NCBI GenBank assembly: GCA_018398575.1
Contig: JAGTXZ010000003.1
Span: forward strand, 2,294,001 to 2,358,000
Length of the DNA: 64,000 nt
From: Ampelomyces quisqualis
Taxonomy: Eukaryota; Ascomycota; Dothideomycetes; Pleosporales; Phaeosphaeriaceae
Reading direction: 5' to 3'
The notes below the pieces were generated by a model, which did not search any database, was not told the DNA's origin, and worked only from the letters and a program-made list of their open reading frames with translations. Below are positions 1 through 10,890 of the stretch, piece after piece. The translations under genes were made by a program, and so were the position numbers. Positions within the stretch are counted from its first letter, which is position 1; each line of letters opens with the position of its first letter.

Positions 1-950
1 ACTACACTAATGCAAAGCTTAAGTGCTTCTATAGGCAACTTAAGACTCTAGAGCACATTGTTCTATACAGACGCATGCGCTGCAAATTTAAACAGTAGCC
101 TAACAGACTAGCTGTTTTACTAAGAAATACTTAAGAAGGTATCTAATACCTTAAGACGCTGCTTAACAACCTAAATAACTTTTAAGAACTGCTTAAGATT
201 ACGCAGTTCTACGCTAAAATCTGTAAAAGATAAACCCTTGTAGATAGACTATTACTACTACTACAAGAGTCTTAGCATTAAAAGACATAAGAATAGGCAG
301 CTAGAGCTGCCTACTTGCCTTAACAATGTTGTAGCTAAGTTAGACTTTAAGAGCTATTGCTTTTAGCTCTACTTACTAGCACGCACTTATTCTCTCCTAT
401 CCTCTTTATAAATTTGTACTCTCTCTCTCTCTACCTCTTGTTATGTATTTGCTACTACTTGCATTTACTACTACTTGTATTTGCTACTACTTTTTTTGCT
501 GTATATTTAGGCAGCTACAAAACAGGGCATTAACTCCCTATCTATATTGATCGCAGCACAGCTACAAGGCGGGCAGTTACAACAGAACAGACCTTTTAGT
601 CAGCTTTGCAGCTTAAAGACGGGTGCCCAGGGTGTTAGATACCCTGGTGCCACTCGCGTCCATTATGCCCTCTGGGAGGCGATATAGATTTAGGCTAGCA
701 CCCATTTCTGGACGATAATCAAAACCAACCAACCAACCAAGCCGTATCAAACTACCTATTTATCAGAGGGTGTTTGTCAGGAACAAGGTAGTCAATGCAA
801 GGCTGCATTGCTTATGCATATGCATATGTGCGGGCAGCCTAGACAGCGCATCTAACCTACGCTGCCATCTTGAAAGATAATAGGTTCCCCGACGTTGGTT
901 CTCAATCGCGAGCTGCTCCAGCAGACTCCAGCAAATTTACAATGGGGTTT
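1..950. repeat. AT-rich gene-less edge, probable decayed repeat
   Basis: The stretch is much richer in A/T than the rest of the window, is full of TTAAG and TA steps, and has no long reading frame on either strand. Within it are a CT microsatellite near 420-433, a three-copy tandem repeat of a roughly 16-base TATTTGCTACTACTTG-like unit at about 445-492, and a short hairpin (CCAGGGT / ACCCTGG) near 627-646. TA enrichment without coding potential is what repeat-induced point mutation leaves in fungal transposon copies. That origin is inferred; no transposase or reverse transcriptase frame is readable. It could equally be the edge of an AT-rich isochore. Confidence 0.45.
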
Positions 951-957
951 TCCTGTG

Positions 958-980
958 CCCCCCCCCCCCCCCCCCGGGGG
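958..980. repeat. C18 homopolymer followed by G5
   Basis: Eighteen consecutive C are followed directly by five G, at the boundary between the AT-rich edge and the first gene. Runs this long are unstable and often mis-counted in assemblies, so the exact length should not be trusted. Confidence 0.9.
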
Positions 981-1276
981 AGGAGTTAGTTAGGTTGGAC
1001 GTCAGAGAGGTGGGACTTTATTCTTTTTCCTTGTGCTTGTGCTTGCCTCGTGCTTTCCAGTTGGTGTTCGTGCGGCTTTGATGATACGAGTGCGACTTCC
1101 GGGAAGAGCTGGGGTCGGATAAGAGAAAGGCTTTGCGAGTGTGACTGAGGGGAGGTCCTTGGATCGGACATCGACATATATCATCGCTGTAACGTTTATT
1201 ATAACATTGTTTACGCTTTGGTATGGACATGTTGAATCTTACCTCTCGCTACAACCACATCGGGCACCTATTCACG

Positions 1277-2271
1277 ATGCATGGCTCCGCCCTTCTCGCT
1301 GCATCAGCCACCCTCACCCTCGCTCAACCAACCTCGTCTCCTAAACGCGGCCTCTGCCACGTCACGAAAAACGGTAACCCCGCCGACGACCAGATCTGGC
1401 TTTCCGGCCCCAGCAATCCCACATGGTACTATAATTACGGCTCCGAGCCCTCATCAGCATACACCTCGCACCCATCTCTACAATTCGTGCCCATGCTTTG
1501 GGGCGCGAGTGCCAGCGACACGGGCACCCCCTTCTACGACTCGGTAAAAAGGCAGTTGGATAGCGGAGCAACAATATCCCATGTCCTAGCCTTCAAAGAA
1601 CCAGACGCCTCGCACGCCGTCGGCGGAAGCAATCTCCCAGTCGACCTCGCCGCGAGCCGCTGGAAAGCTGAAATCGAGCCGCTCAAGAATCTCGGGATCA
1701 ATGTCGGCGCCCCTGGAGTCACGGGTGCCGAGAGCGGGTGGACGTGGATGGACAATTGGTTGGAAGCGTGTGGCGCTGGGTGTAATCCTGACTTCATTCC
1801 TGTCCATTGGTATGGCGATTTTGAGGGCATGATGAGCCATGTCGGTAGGGTCACGGCCAAGTGGCCCGACAAAGAGGTGTGGGTTACAGAGTATGGATAT
1901 CCTCATCAGGAGCTGGAGGAGAGTAAGAAGTTTTGGAACATGAGTGCGAGGAGTTTTGATTCTTGGCCGTAAGTCCCCCTCCTGGAAAATGAGTAGGAAC
2001 AAGATGGATTGGTTGATTTGACTGGCATACTAGCAACGTAACGCATTACTCTTACTTTGGCGCTTTCCGCTCCTCGGTATCAAATGTTGGTCCAAGTGCT
2101 GCGATGCTCACGCAAGACGGCAAACTCACGGATATTGGGTCGTGGTATATGGGCGGCGAGGCGACGAACAATATCCCAAAAGGATCTGGCGGACAAGTAT
2201 CTCGTGCTCCGTCGGCACTCCTCATTCCATGGTTTGTCGCGAAAATAACCGCTTTTGTGTGTGTGTTATAG
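1277..2271 (+). CDS. Secreted glycoside hydrolase, GH128 / Asl1-like
   Basis: Two exons (1277-1968, 2034-2271) joined by a GTAAGT...TAG intron give 309 residues. The ATG at 1277 was preferred to the in-frame ATG at 1223 because it places a hydrophobic signal peptide (about residues 1-17, ending LTLAQ) at the N-terminus. The mature part matches the glycosyl hydrolase catalytic core found in alkali-sensitive linkage protein 1 and GH128 beta-1,3-glucanases: AFKEPDA (Glu108, probable acid/base), HWYGDF, and WVTEYGYP (Glu205, probable nucleophile). Cell-wall glucan is the likely substrate. The C-terminus is hydrophobic and the stop falls at 2271; a further short intron there could extend it. It stands alone between the AT-rich edge and a convergent unknown gene. 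Confidence 0.82.
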
Positions 2272-2487
2272 GTATACGCATCGCATAGGAGGCTGGGAGG
2301 GTGGGCTGCATTTCTGGCAGCGGAGTTGGGTTTGGCTGCGTGGGCATTGAGCAAGATCATGGGTTGAGAATTGGAAGATGAGAGGATATGTTTTTACTCA
2401 TGCTTGGTCTATAGAACAAACGGCGTCTGAAAGAAACATTGAATTTGACCTGCAAGATGCTTTTCCCATCACTTATGCCAATCTCAT

Positions 2488-3549
2488 CTAGATACCATCG
2501 CTGCGCCTGCTCGGCACTCTCTCCAACGGCGAAAACCCGTCATCATCTACACCTCCATCTTCATTAACCAAGACCTCTGGATCCGCACCACCAATTCCCT
2601 TCTCGTCCTTGATCATCACCGTCTTCGCGACACTGAGCATCGGCCCCATATACCCCTTGTCCCTTCCCTTTCTCGACGATTTCCTCCTCATCAAATCCTT
2701 GAGCATATCCATCGCCACGGACCCAGCCGTCGAACTCGAGCTCGAACTCGAGGCCGTCGACAGCGTCGGCGACAACGGCGGCGTAGCCATATCCGTGTCT
2801 CCATCTTGATCCGCCGCCTGCACCAGCAACGCAGCTCCATCAGCCGACGACGGCACCGAATTCGCCAGCGGCGACGACAAACCCCCCACGCTCCTCCTTC
2901 TCTTCGCGCTCGCAATCAGAGTCGTCCAGAAAGCATTCTTCTCCGCCAAACTACTCGGGAGCTGTAGCTGCGTCTCATCCGGATCCACCGTGGCCAAAGG
3001 CAAGGGCACTGGATCCGGAAACTCTGGCGTAAGAGGCGTGTGCACGCCAAACCTGGTGCCCCACCGACATTCACTGGGGTAATCGCATTGATTCCAGCAA
3101 TTTTTCCTCGCGCCATCTACGTGGTTGTTGTGCGCCTTCTTGGCCCTCGTGCGGTGGCCGCCGCGCCTCCATCGCCCAAATGCTTTCCACCCGGAGTAAT
3201 CGAATTCACTGGCGCATGCTTTGTGGCGCTTTGTGCGCTTGGACAGAGGCGCGCGCCATGTCTTGAGCTTCGTCGTGCCGGAGCAGAATGCGTGGCCGTC
3301 GTCGAGGCAGCGTCGGGTTGCGGCTAGGGGGTAGGTGCGCAGGCAGTGGTGGCATTGCCACATCCATGATAACTGGTGGGATGGGGCGGATGTGGTTTGG
3401 TGGATTGTGGTGGTAGCCGCAGGTGGTGGAGAGGGTTTGGATTGTGGGAGGGGCGTAAGTGGAGTGAATGGTGAGGGGGGGATGGACAGGTATGTGGGTT
3501 TGAAGGGGGTGGAGTGTATGCTCAGTGGTGGTCTGGGTCGTTCGAACAT
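2488..3549 (-). CDS. Unknown protein with Cys/His-rich motif
   Basis: An intronless frame of 353 residues; ATG at 3549 is the first ATG in a frame that stays open slightly further upstream. The N-terminal 70 residues are Pro/Thr/Ser-rich. Around residues 63-90 lies WQCHHCLRTYPLA followed by CLDDGHAFC, a spacing of Cys and His that could bind zinc. A second cluster with KNCWNQCDYPSECRWG follows around residue 150. The middle has a Ser-rich run and the rest is basic and probably disordered. I do not recognise the family; proteins of this type are common as fungal hypothetical proteins. It converges on the glycoside hydrolase with about 216 bp between stops. Confidence 0.6.
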   Translation of the reverse strand: MFERPRPPLSIHSTPFKPTYLSIPPSPFTPLTPLPQSKPSPPPAATTTIHQTTSAPSHQLSWMWQCHHCLRTYPLAATRRCLDDGHAFCSGTTKLKTWRAPLSKRTKRHKACASEFDYSGWKAFGRWRRGGHRTRAKKAHNNHVDGARKNCWNQCDYPSECRWGTRFGVHTPLTPEFPDPVPLPLATVDPDETQLQLPSSLAEKNAFWTTLIASAKRRRSVGGLSSPLANSVPSSADGAALLVQAADQDGDTDMATPPLSPTLSTASSSSSSSTAGSVAMDMLKDLMRRKSSRKGRDKGYMGPMLSVAKTVMIKDEKGIGGADPEVLVNEDGGVDDDGFSPLERVPSRRSDGI

Positions 3550-5595
3550 CTTTGGTGTGGAAGTGTTGGGTGTGATGACGGAAATTGGGGGTTGCAAGAA
3601 TGTGAGAATTCAGCGGATACAAAGTCCTGCTTCTCTTTTCGAAAGAATGTTGGTTTGATGGAAAGGAAAACCGAGTGAAAAGAGGAAAAAGAAAATCCTT
3701 ACTCCCTACTTCGATCGAGAATTTACATCATGGAGAGGCAGTGCACATGGCGAGTCCACGTGCAGTCCGACCTGACATCGCAAACCGCTTCCCTTTGTGG
3801 AGTGACCGGCGAAGTCGCATCAAAGGCCTTGCGCACACCTACTTTTGTCCGAATAGTTCTCCACACTTGGTGTGGTGATTTGAAGTCGTCGTGTCCTTTG
3901 TTTATTACCGTTTGGGCTAGGCATTGTGAAGTCTGTTTGACTTAATCTAGAACGTCGGCAGCCTTTGTTAATCACCACGTCGTGGCGTTGTGGCGATTTT
4001 CAACTGCATAGACAATGACAATGAAGTAGAGATACTCTTTCGTCGCGAAACAGGTAAAGGATGCGCCTCATGGCGTGTGAGCTCTTCTTGGTACGTTTCG
4101 AATCATTGACAGTTCGGAGCTGATCTTGAGGCACGTCTCTTTCGAAAAGTAACTGCGATCGCGTTTGGCGACGTCACGTTGAGCAGCAATGTTTGGTGAT
4201 CGGTCAAGTATAGGCCTGAAGTGACTGGAGGTAAAAAAGGTTGGCTTTTCACATGACGTAGAGACTGTGTATGCTTCCCGGCGAATTATTAATTCATCGC
4301 CAACCTCGATTCACACTTGGTAGGTAGACGGGCTGTATTAGAGCGTGAGGGGACGTGTGGTGATCCGATCGCGAATTGTTTTTACACTAGTGACTTGGAT
4401 ATTTCGATGATCCCATGAATCCTTCTCTTCCTCTCTCTATAGACGCTTCCTGTCTTTGGGATATTGTGCGAGAAACATGACTTCGTCAGTAGTATGTGAA
4501 TTCCGCGTCCCCGGTGGCTTGATTGTGATGTGGTCGTCGGGAATCAGCTCTTCAAGATGGATCTCTTCTTAGTCAGATTCGGATTCCAGGCGGAGTGCGT
4601 AGGGAGCTTTGCCAGATGTTGTTGTTGCTGTTGTGGCGCATCTCGCGGACGGTCGCGTTGTCAGCACGTACGTGTCCCTCGGCGGGCCCTCCGAGATGTT
4701 CTCCTGGTTATGAAAATATCCCCCGCCGTGTTATTGCATGCCTATGACTCGGTCGTGTTTTTGAAGCGCACCACGTTGACCGTGATGGTCCGGGACGGCC
4801 GGATGACTAATGAGTGACAACCCGTTCCAACCAACACACCGGCCTTTTCGTCTGCGCGACGACATGGAATATTGCATTGCGTACGTTCTTGAGGCCTGAA
4901 AAAAATGCCTAGGATTCCAGGCAACAATGTTATAGAAGTCCACGCCCAGGAACTCTCCCACATGATGCCACGCGATTGGTGATATCGAACAGTAGAAGTT
5001 GCACAGCCACACTAGGGCTAAACCTGTTTCAGTAGAGTTTGCGAAGGGTTTGAACAAATTACCAGCGTCGAAGATTCATGGCTTGGAGTTCGGAGGGCAA
5101 TGGCTGCCGACGCACCACCAGATTCTTCCGTTTCGTCTAGAACATGCGATTCTGGTCGCTGAGATTATCTCTGCTCATCTGTCACAGGTGCGTTCGGCGC
5201 ACTTTGTTCCTCATCTGTCCTCCTGTACGACCTCTCCACTGATATCTAATTGAGGCTCGCCTTACGAAAGCCGCACCTTGGCCAGTAAAAACAGCCACAC
5301 GGTAGAGGTGTCAAGACTCTACCGTTCGTCAAAAATTCGCGTGCTTCGATTAATGATACATCTATTTCCAATCCGGTCGCAGGTTAGAAAGCTGAAGATA
5401 CTCATAAGGACACAATTACATGGTAGACGTACCCATTAGAGGCGGTGCTGCCTGAGTACTCTGGGATAACAATTCTCGCTGTCTACTGCCTGTAGTCGAG
5501 GTCAACGAAGCACGGTTGAAGTTGATACTTTGTATTGACTTTGCTTTGCTTAGACTTGGTAGTCTTGCACTCCTTTGCTTATATACTCATGAAGC
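3550..5595. other. Intergenic region, no supported gene
   Basis: About 2 kb without a convincing gene. Several 60-110 codon frames occur but none has splice-connected neighbours or recognisable sequence. A TATATA stretch lies about 16 bases before the ATG of the following transcription factor gene. Confidence 0.6.
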
Positions 5596-7850
5596 ATGGT
5601 GTACACTGGGAAACCGAGCCGTGGATGCGGCATGTGTAAGGGCAGAAGGATCAAAGTAAGTCTTAGTACTGTGGCAATCGCATGTGCAATTATTGGGTCG
5701 CATATTCGCTATCCAGGTCCGCAAGCTCGTCCCATTCCAAGACTAATGCACCACAGTGCGACGAGAAGAGACCGACGTGCGGCAATTGCAAGAAGTCAGC
5801 ACGCGAATGTCCGGGTTATCCGGATGAGTTTGATCTGGTATTCCGCGATGAAAACAAAGCCATGGCTCGCAAGGCAAAGAAGACTTCGGGATCTGCGCCG
5901 TCAAGGAGCAGTATTGGCGGCTCAAGCTCGCATGCTTCACCACATTTGTAAGTCTTTCTGATATGTCTTACTGGTCTGCCCCAACACATAGCTCGTTTAA
6001 TTTACCGAACAAGCTTTTTCAAGCATTCGCATGCAACTGCATGCACTTTGACACGAAACAGCATGAGACAATGAGAATACGATTAGCCATTCAACTACCC
6101 CAAACCTGGAAGGCTAGCGTAATTGTCACATCAATCGCTTACTCGCCATAGATCCCCGGACACGATCTTCGATGTACAGTCCGAAGCAAGCTGGTCGCAA
6201 ATTGCAAGCACAAGCAGGTCACGGACACCATCAGGCCATAGTTCAGATGAACAGCTCATAAATTTCACGCAAAGAATGCACACCCCGCTACCGCTCGATC
6301 AAATGTTCGATTTCGAATCATTCGCATGGAATATCGAAGTGCCAGCTACCATCACTATGCCTCCAGAGTATGAAGCCGTACCATTCTTCTTCAAGAATTT
6401 CATTGCGCTGCCTCAACAAGCCGAATCTACCCGTGGCTTCCTGGAATATCTCGTGCCGCTGTACAATATAGCACGTCCCTCTTCTGTCCTTCATCTCGCT
6501 ACCATTGCCGTCGCAATGGCAACATGCGGCCAATACCCGGGCCGCCAAGAACTTCTACGCAACGCAGTCTCCACGTATGGCAAGGCGCTCAAGAAGCTCA
6601 ACGATGACCTGCAAGATCCAGTGATGTCAAAGAGCGATGAGACGGTGCTTGCTATTCTTATGTTCTCCTTGTATGAAGTGAGTAAATTGTTTGCTTCTGC
6701 AAGGTTTTCAGCAGTCTTTTCTTCCAGTCGCGCGTTATGTTCGACACAAGACTAACCATTCATAGACAATCATGAGTACCGACGACACGATAACAGCCTG
6801 GGGCCAGCACGTCGACGGAGCAGTGACCTTGACCAAATTAAGAGGCACGGATCAGTTCAACGATGAAATGAGCCACGCGATCTTTCGAGCCGTTCGGACA
6901 ATGATGGTATGACGTGACATGACCCAGGTACTACACGAAGTGAGGGCTGACACGCTCAGATAACGAGCTGTGTACAACGGTCCAAACCAGTGGACGACTT
7001 TCCCGGTGTAAAAGGCTGGATTGGTAATGGCGACTTCAACGAAGAAAACGTCGCCAACCGTCTCACTCTAATCTGTATCGACCTTCCGAGCCTACGCGCC
7101 CGCGCAAATAACCTCACCACAACACTACACGACCCTGACAATGAATCAGAAGCCAAGCAGATCCTCGAGTTTGCGCAAATGGTCGATGACAATCTTGCTG
7201 AATGGTACGTCACATTGCCATCGGAATGGAAACACAGCACGATTGGCGTTGTGAGCGAGATGCCAGCATTGGAAGATCTGGCGATCACGGAGAAGTGGCC
7301 AGGTGAGCAGCATATATACAACGACGTGCCGCTTGCAAGTATTGTCAACGATTACCGCGTATGTCGAATCTTTTGCAGGCGGGTCATGATGGCGTGTATC
7401 AATTGGTTGAGCATCGGTGGCATCGCCGAAAACGAACGCGAATACAACCATTCGGTCTACGTCATACAACAAATGGTAGACGATGTCAGCGCCTGTGTAC
7501 CATTTCACTTGGATTACGAACTACAAGTCGTTGCGAAGAGCATGGGTCAAGAACAGAATGGTATGTTCTCTGCGGCCCGCTTACGAAACTTGCTCGACTG
7601 TATGCTGACGACGGTATGTAAAGCGGCAGAAGCATTCGGGGGGTACTCGCTCGTATGGCCTCTGTACGTTGCCGCAAATGCAGAGAGTGTGCCGCAGGCA
7701 CAGCGAGATTGGCTGTTCGGTCGGCTCTCTGTCATAGGAACGAAATTTGGGTTAAGCAGTGCTCAGGTTCTTGTCCTGGCGCGTAGACATGTCTTGACAT
7801 GTGGCCCGATTGGCTCGTTTCCCTTCCTCTTTTGCCAAAGACGTCGCTAA
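5596..7850 (+). CDS. Zn2Cys6 transcription factor (fungal-specific)
   Basis: Five exons (5596-5655, 5757-5947, 6152-6677, 6766-6906, 6960-7850) give 602 residues. The binuclear zinc cluster is split by the first intron: CGMC and KGRRIK in exon 1, then CDEKRPTCGNCKKSARECPG in exon 2, restoring the six-cysteine pattern CxxCx6Cx5-6CxxCx6C. The long helical remainder, with WGQHVDGAVTL and a YRVCRIF segment, resembles the Fungal_trans_2 (PF11951) regulatory domain. The protein should act in the nucleus as a DNA-binding regulator; its targets are not visible from sequence. The 204-bp second intron is long for this window, and the 3' end is uncertain because a weak donor near 7768 could extend the gene past 7850. 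The nearest coding neighbour, about 1.3 kb downstream on the other strand, is a P450. Confidence 0.83.
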
Positions 7851-8064
7851 CATTCTGCAGTATGTTCTATCCTCTCCATATCCCGTGGAAGTCTCAGGTA
7901 AGAGCACACGTTTTCGGAGCCGTCGCTGACTTGCTTCCCCTGATTCTAGTTCGAGGGCCCCCTAGTCAGGCTGAAAGAGCAGAACTTCTTGTTCTGAAAA
8001 CGCATCGCTTCGTTGTTGAGATTTTGTACGGCTGGCCACGCAACACTCCTTCCGTTACAGCAAC

Positions 8065-8090
8065 CACGTGCACGTGGGAGACAGCACGTG
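8065..8090. promoter_or_regulatory. Cluster of three CACGTG E-boxes
   Basis: Two CACGTG palindromes abut at 8065-8076 and a third begins at 8085. The hexamer is the classical binding site of bHLH and some bZIP proteins. The location, 3' of both flanking genes, is unusual for a promoter element, so function is only a possibility. Confidence 0.35.
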
Positions 8091-8329
8091 CGCGAGTTAT
8101 TTTTATCGAGTTCGACTGAAAGGATGTGGACGCACAGCACTGTATCGTTCTCTGGGGTTGCTTGTGTCTGCTGGACAGATACATAGGAAATCCAGCGCCT
8201 TGTCTTCAGATTCACGATTGTACGATTAGCGCAAATTACATACGGAACACGCGCGTTGTAATGTAGTATATCTAAATATAGCTTCTCATGAATTCCCATG
8301 ACTGGCAAATATCCTCTTTGTCATCGAGC

Positions 8330-8382
8330 TCACACCAGGCCCAACAGCAATTCGCAATACCCCGAGCGCAAGCCTGGTGTGA
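8330..8382. repeat. 11-bp perfect inverted repeat, 31-bp spacer
   Basis: TCACACCAGGC at 8330-8340 is matched by its exact reverse complement at 8372-8382. It could fold as a hairpin in either 3' transcript or be a remnant of a very small inverted-repeat element. No flanking target duplication was seen. Confidence 0.5.
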
Positions 8383-9156
8383 TTCAGATACCGCTAGGTT
8401 AATCTACAATGTGCGGATGACACCATGTGTGCTCCACCATGGGGCATAACTTCTCAGACAACGTTATCTCACACCTTGAAGGTAAACAAGCCGCATCAGA
8501 CATATTATGTAGAGGTGGTCGTCCAATGTCGAAATCCTTGCCAGGACTTTGTGTGCACATGCGTACGAACAAAGAATGTCGGCTGATTGCTTATCCGATT
8601 CTCTGTCTCGGTCGTATACAGCCTTGAAGTCAGCTTGCGCTATCGTACGCTACATACGCATTCACGTCACGCACTGTATTGTATGTTGTCAACACCGATG
8701 GAACGCCGAGCGAACTTCAAAGCTATATAATTCAACTTTAAAAAAAATATGGATCAAAACGTGCTCAACGGGAGGAGCAGTGGCGTATGAAGAGCTTGTT
8801 AATCACACATTATATAACTCGTGACTTCCTTGGCCTTTCTGTCGGTGCTGGTAACATGCGGTATGCTGATGACTTATTGCGGAACATTGTGCCATTGAAA
8901 AGTGAGGTGATGTGTTGAGTTGAACCTCAGCATGCTTGGCCACATGCCCTCGCCAGGCCCAGCAGTTTTCCTTGACGCGTCATGAAACATTTGGAGTACT
9001 TTCACGAGTTGTAAGGCTTCAGAGTACGATATAATTATCATCAGTACGTCATGTAGTGAGCCTGGAGACGACAAGTTCTCGAGAGCCTTGGTGAAATCAA
9101 AGAAAAGGCTGGCAAACACTTCCAGACCAGGTAACGTTAGCACTTGACCTTGGCGT

Positions 9157-10890
9157 TCACCTCTTCACAGGAACCAAGTTAAGCATCAAACTCGGCTTCT
9201 CCCACAACGTGAAAACCTTCTGATCCTTCATCCATTCCTGCTCTTTATCCACCAGCTCCAAATCGAAATGCCAAATCACCTTGGCGAGAATCAAGCGCAT
9301 TTCCGCATACGCGAGACTGCAAGTTCTCGTCAGCATCCGACATGGTACGTTGATATGTTAAAACTTACTTCTTGCCCAAACAATTCCTCGGCCCGAACGA
9401 AAACGGATTGAACACATCACGCACATCGTCCTTGTACTGCTCATCGCCCAACCACCGCTCCGGCACATATTCGTCGGGATCCTTGAAGTTACGCGCAGAG
9501 TGATTGGCAGCATGTTGGCTGACGTACACGGCCGTGCCTGCTGGTACAAAGCGGCCGGAAATATGATCTCCTCCACTGGGCACGATTCGTGGAAAGCCTG
9601 TTGGTACAGGAGGATAGTAGCGCAGACCTTCTTGCAGACAGGCAATCATGTATTCTAGGCTGTTTACTTCTTCGACGGTGATGTCGCTCGCAGCGGAGAA
9701 TTTGGAGCGGATTTCATTCACGAGGTTGGCGTATTTAGCGGGGTTGCTGAGGAGGAGGTATGTGGTGCCCGAGAGCGTGGTTGCTGTTGTTTCTGAACCC
9801 GCACCGAGGAACAGGATGGAGTTGCTATCCATTTCATCTCTGGTAATCGCTTTTGTTTCACTTTCTTGGCTCTTGACAATGTAGGAGAAGAAATCTGGTC
9901 GGTCCGTGCCCTTCTCTAGGCGCCTTGTAACTTTTTCCCTAGTGATGCGGAGGAATTCGATACGGGCGCGCATGAGAGCAGTTGTGTCTCGGAAGTAGTT
10001 CTTCAGCTTGTCGTAGTATGCGAATATGGGGTATTTGGTTCTTACGGCCAACAAGCCGATTGCCTTGACGTTGCTGAAGACAAGCTGAATCCATTTGTGC
10101 TCGACGCTGTCGCGAAGGCAGTAGAGTGGCTCGCCGAATGTGAGGTCGCAGATGACATCAAATGTGGTATAGTTATACCAGCGCATAATGTCTACGGGCT
10201 TCTTTTCAACAGCATGTTCCCCTAGGCGGTGAATGAGGAGATCGACGTATTGCTGGACCATTTGTTCCTGGTCACGTAACGCTTTGTCGCTAAATGCGTG
10301 AGCTAGGTTGCGACGGACCCTAGAGTGATTGGCTTCGTTGCTTGCTAGTAGCGAGGGGACTCCGTTAAGAGGTTTAGGAAACCAGGCGAGGTCCTTGAGG
10401 TACGCGCCCGTGTTCTTGTATTTGCCAGTCCGGAATCCATAGATCTCCGGCCATGCTGTTTCACCAGATGTGAACGAAATTTCATTTGGAGCGAGCCTAA
10501 CTGCGTCGCCATACTTTTCGTGAAGCTTTTTGATCCAGGTCACCATTGATCCATCACGCATGTGTAGTGCGTAGGGGACTCCACAGCTGCGGGCTAGTAG
10601 AGGTCCGGGGATATGCTTTAATGGGTGGAAGAAGGCATTGTAGATCAGCTTAGAGAGGAGGTACTGGAGATGTCAGCGACAGTTGTTTAAAACCAGGACG
10701 CCCGATGTATTTCTGCCGGAACTGTTGTCTACAGCCTCAAAGACATGTCATGTCGGCAGCATGAGACGGAAGTGAGGGACAGTGAAAACGAAAGACTTAC
10801 GAAAAGAACGATGATGATACTACAAATGACAATGCCTGATGGATGTAACAATCGAAGATCGCTCCAAGCAGATGTTGTAGGACCCGCCAT
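9157..10890 (-). CDS. Cytochrome P450 monooxygenase, CYP65-like
   Basis: Three exons on the minus strand (10890-10801, 10663-9369, 9316-9157) give 514 residues. The N-terminus is a membrane anchor (IVICSIIIVLF, about residues 20-30), followed by the proline-rich hinge HIPGP. All hallmarks are present: I-helix GAGSETTATT, K-helix EGLRYYP (ExxR), PERW, and the haem loop FSFGPRNCLGKN with the axial Cys458 just before the last intron; AYAEMRLILA follows in the final exon. Family resemblance is to CYP65-type enzymes such as isotrichodermin C-15 hydroxylase, which act in fungal secondary metabolism at the ER membrane. The substrate cannot be told. A TATA-like sequence lies about 130 bp upstream. 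The neighbouring Zn2Cys6 gene is the only hint of a small cluster; no synthase is in the window. Confidence 0.92.

Larger units (their letters stand above)
7851..9156. other. Intergenic region with CACGTG cluster and inverted repeat
   Basis: About 1.3 kb between the convergent transcription factor and P450 genes. No gene is supported. It contains three CACGTG hexamers (8065, 8071, 8085) and an 11-base perfect inverted repeat (8330-8340 and 8372-8382). Confidence 0.6.

Noticed and set aside
421..492. CRISPR-like short repeats (TATTTGCTACTACTTG units)
   Set aside because: Copies are contiguous without spacers and the DNA is fungal nuclear; it is a simple tandem repeat.
4530..5057. Overlapping frames of 95 and 108 codons on opposite strands
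   Set aside because: No homology recognised, no introns or start context; composition like the surrounding intergenic DNA.
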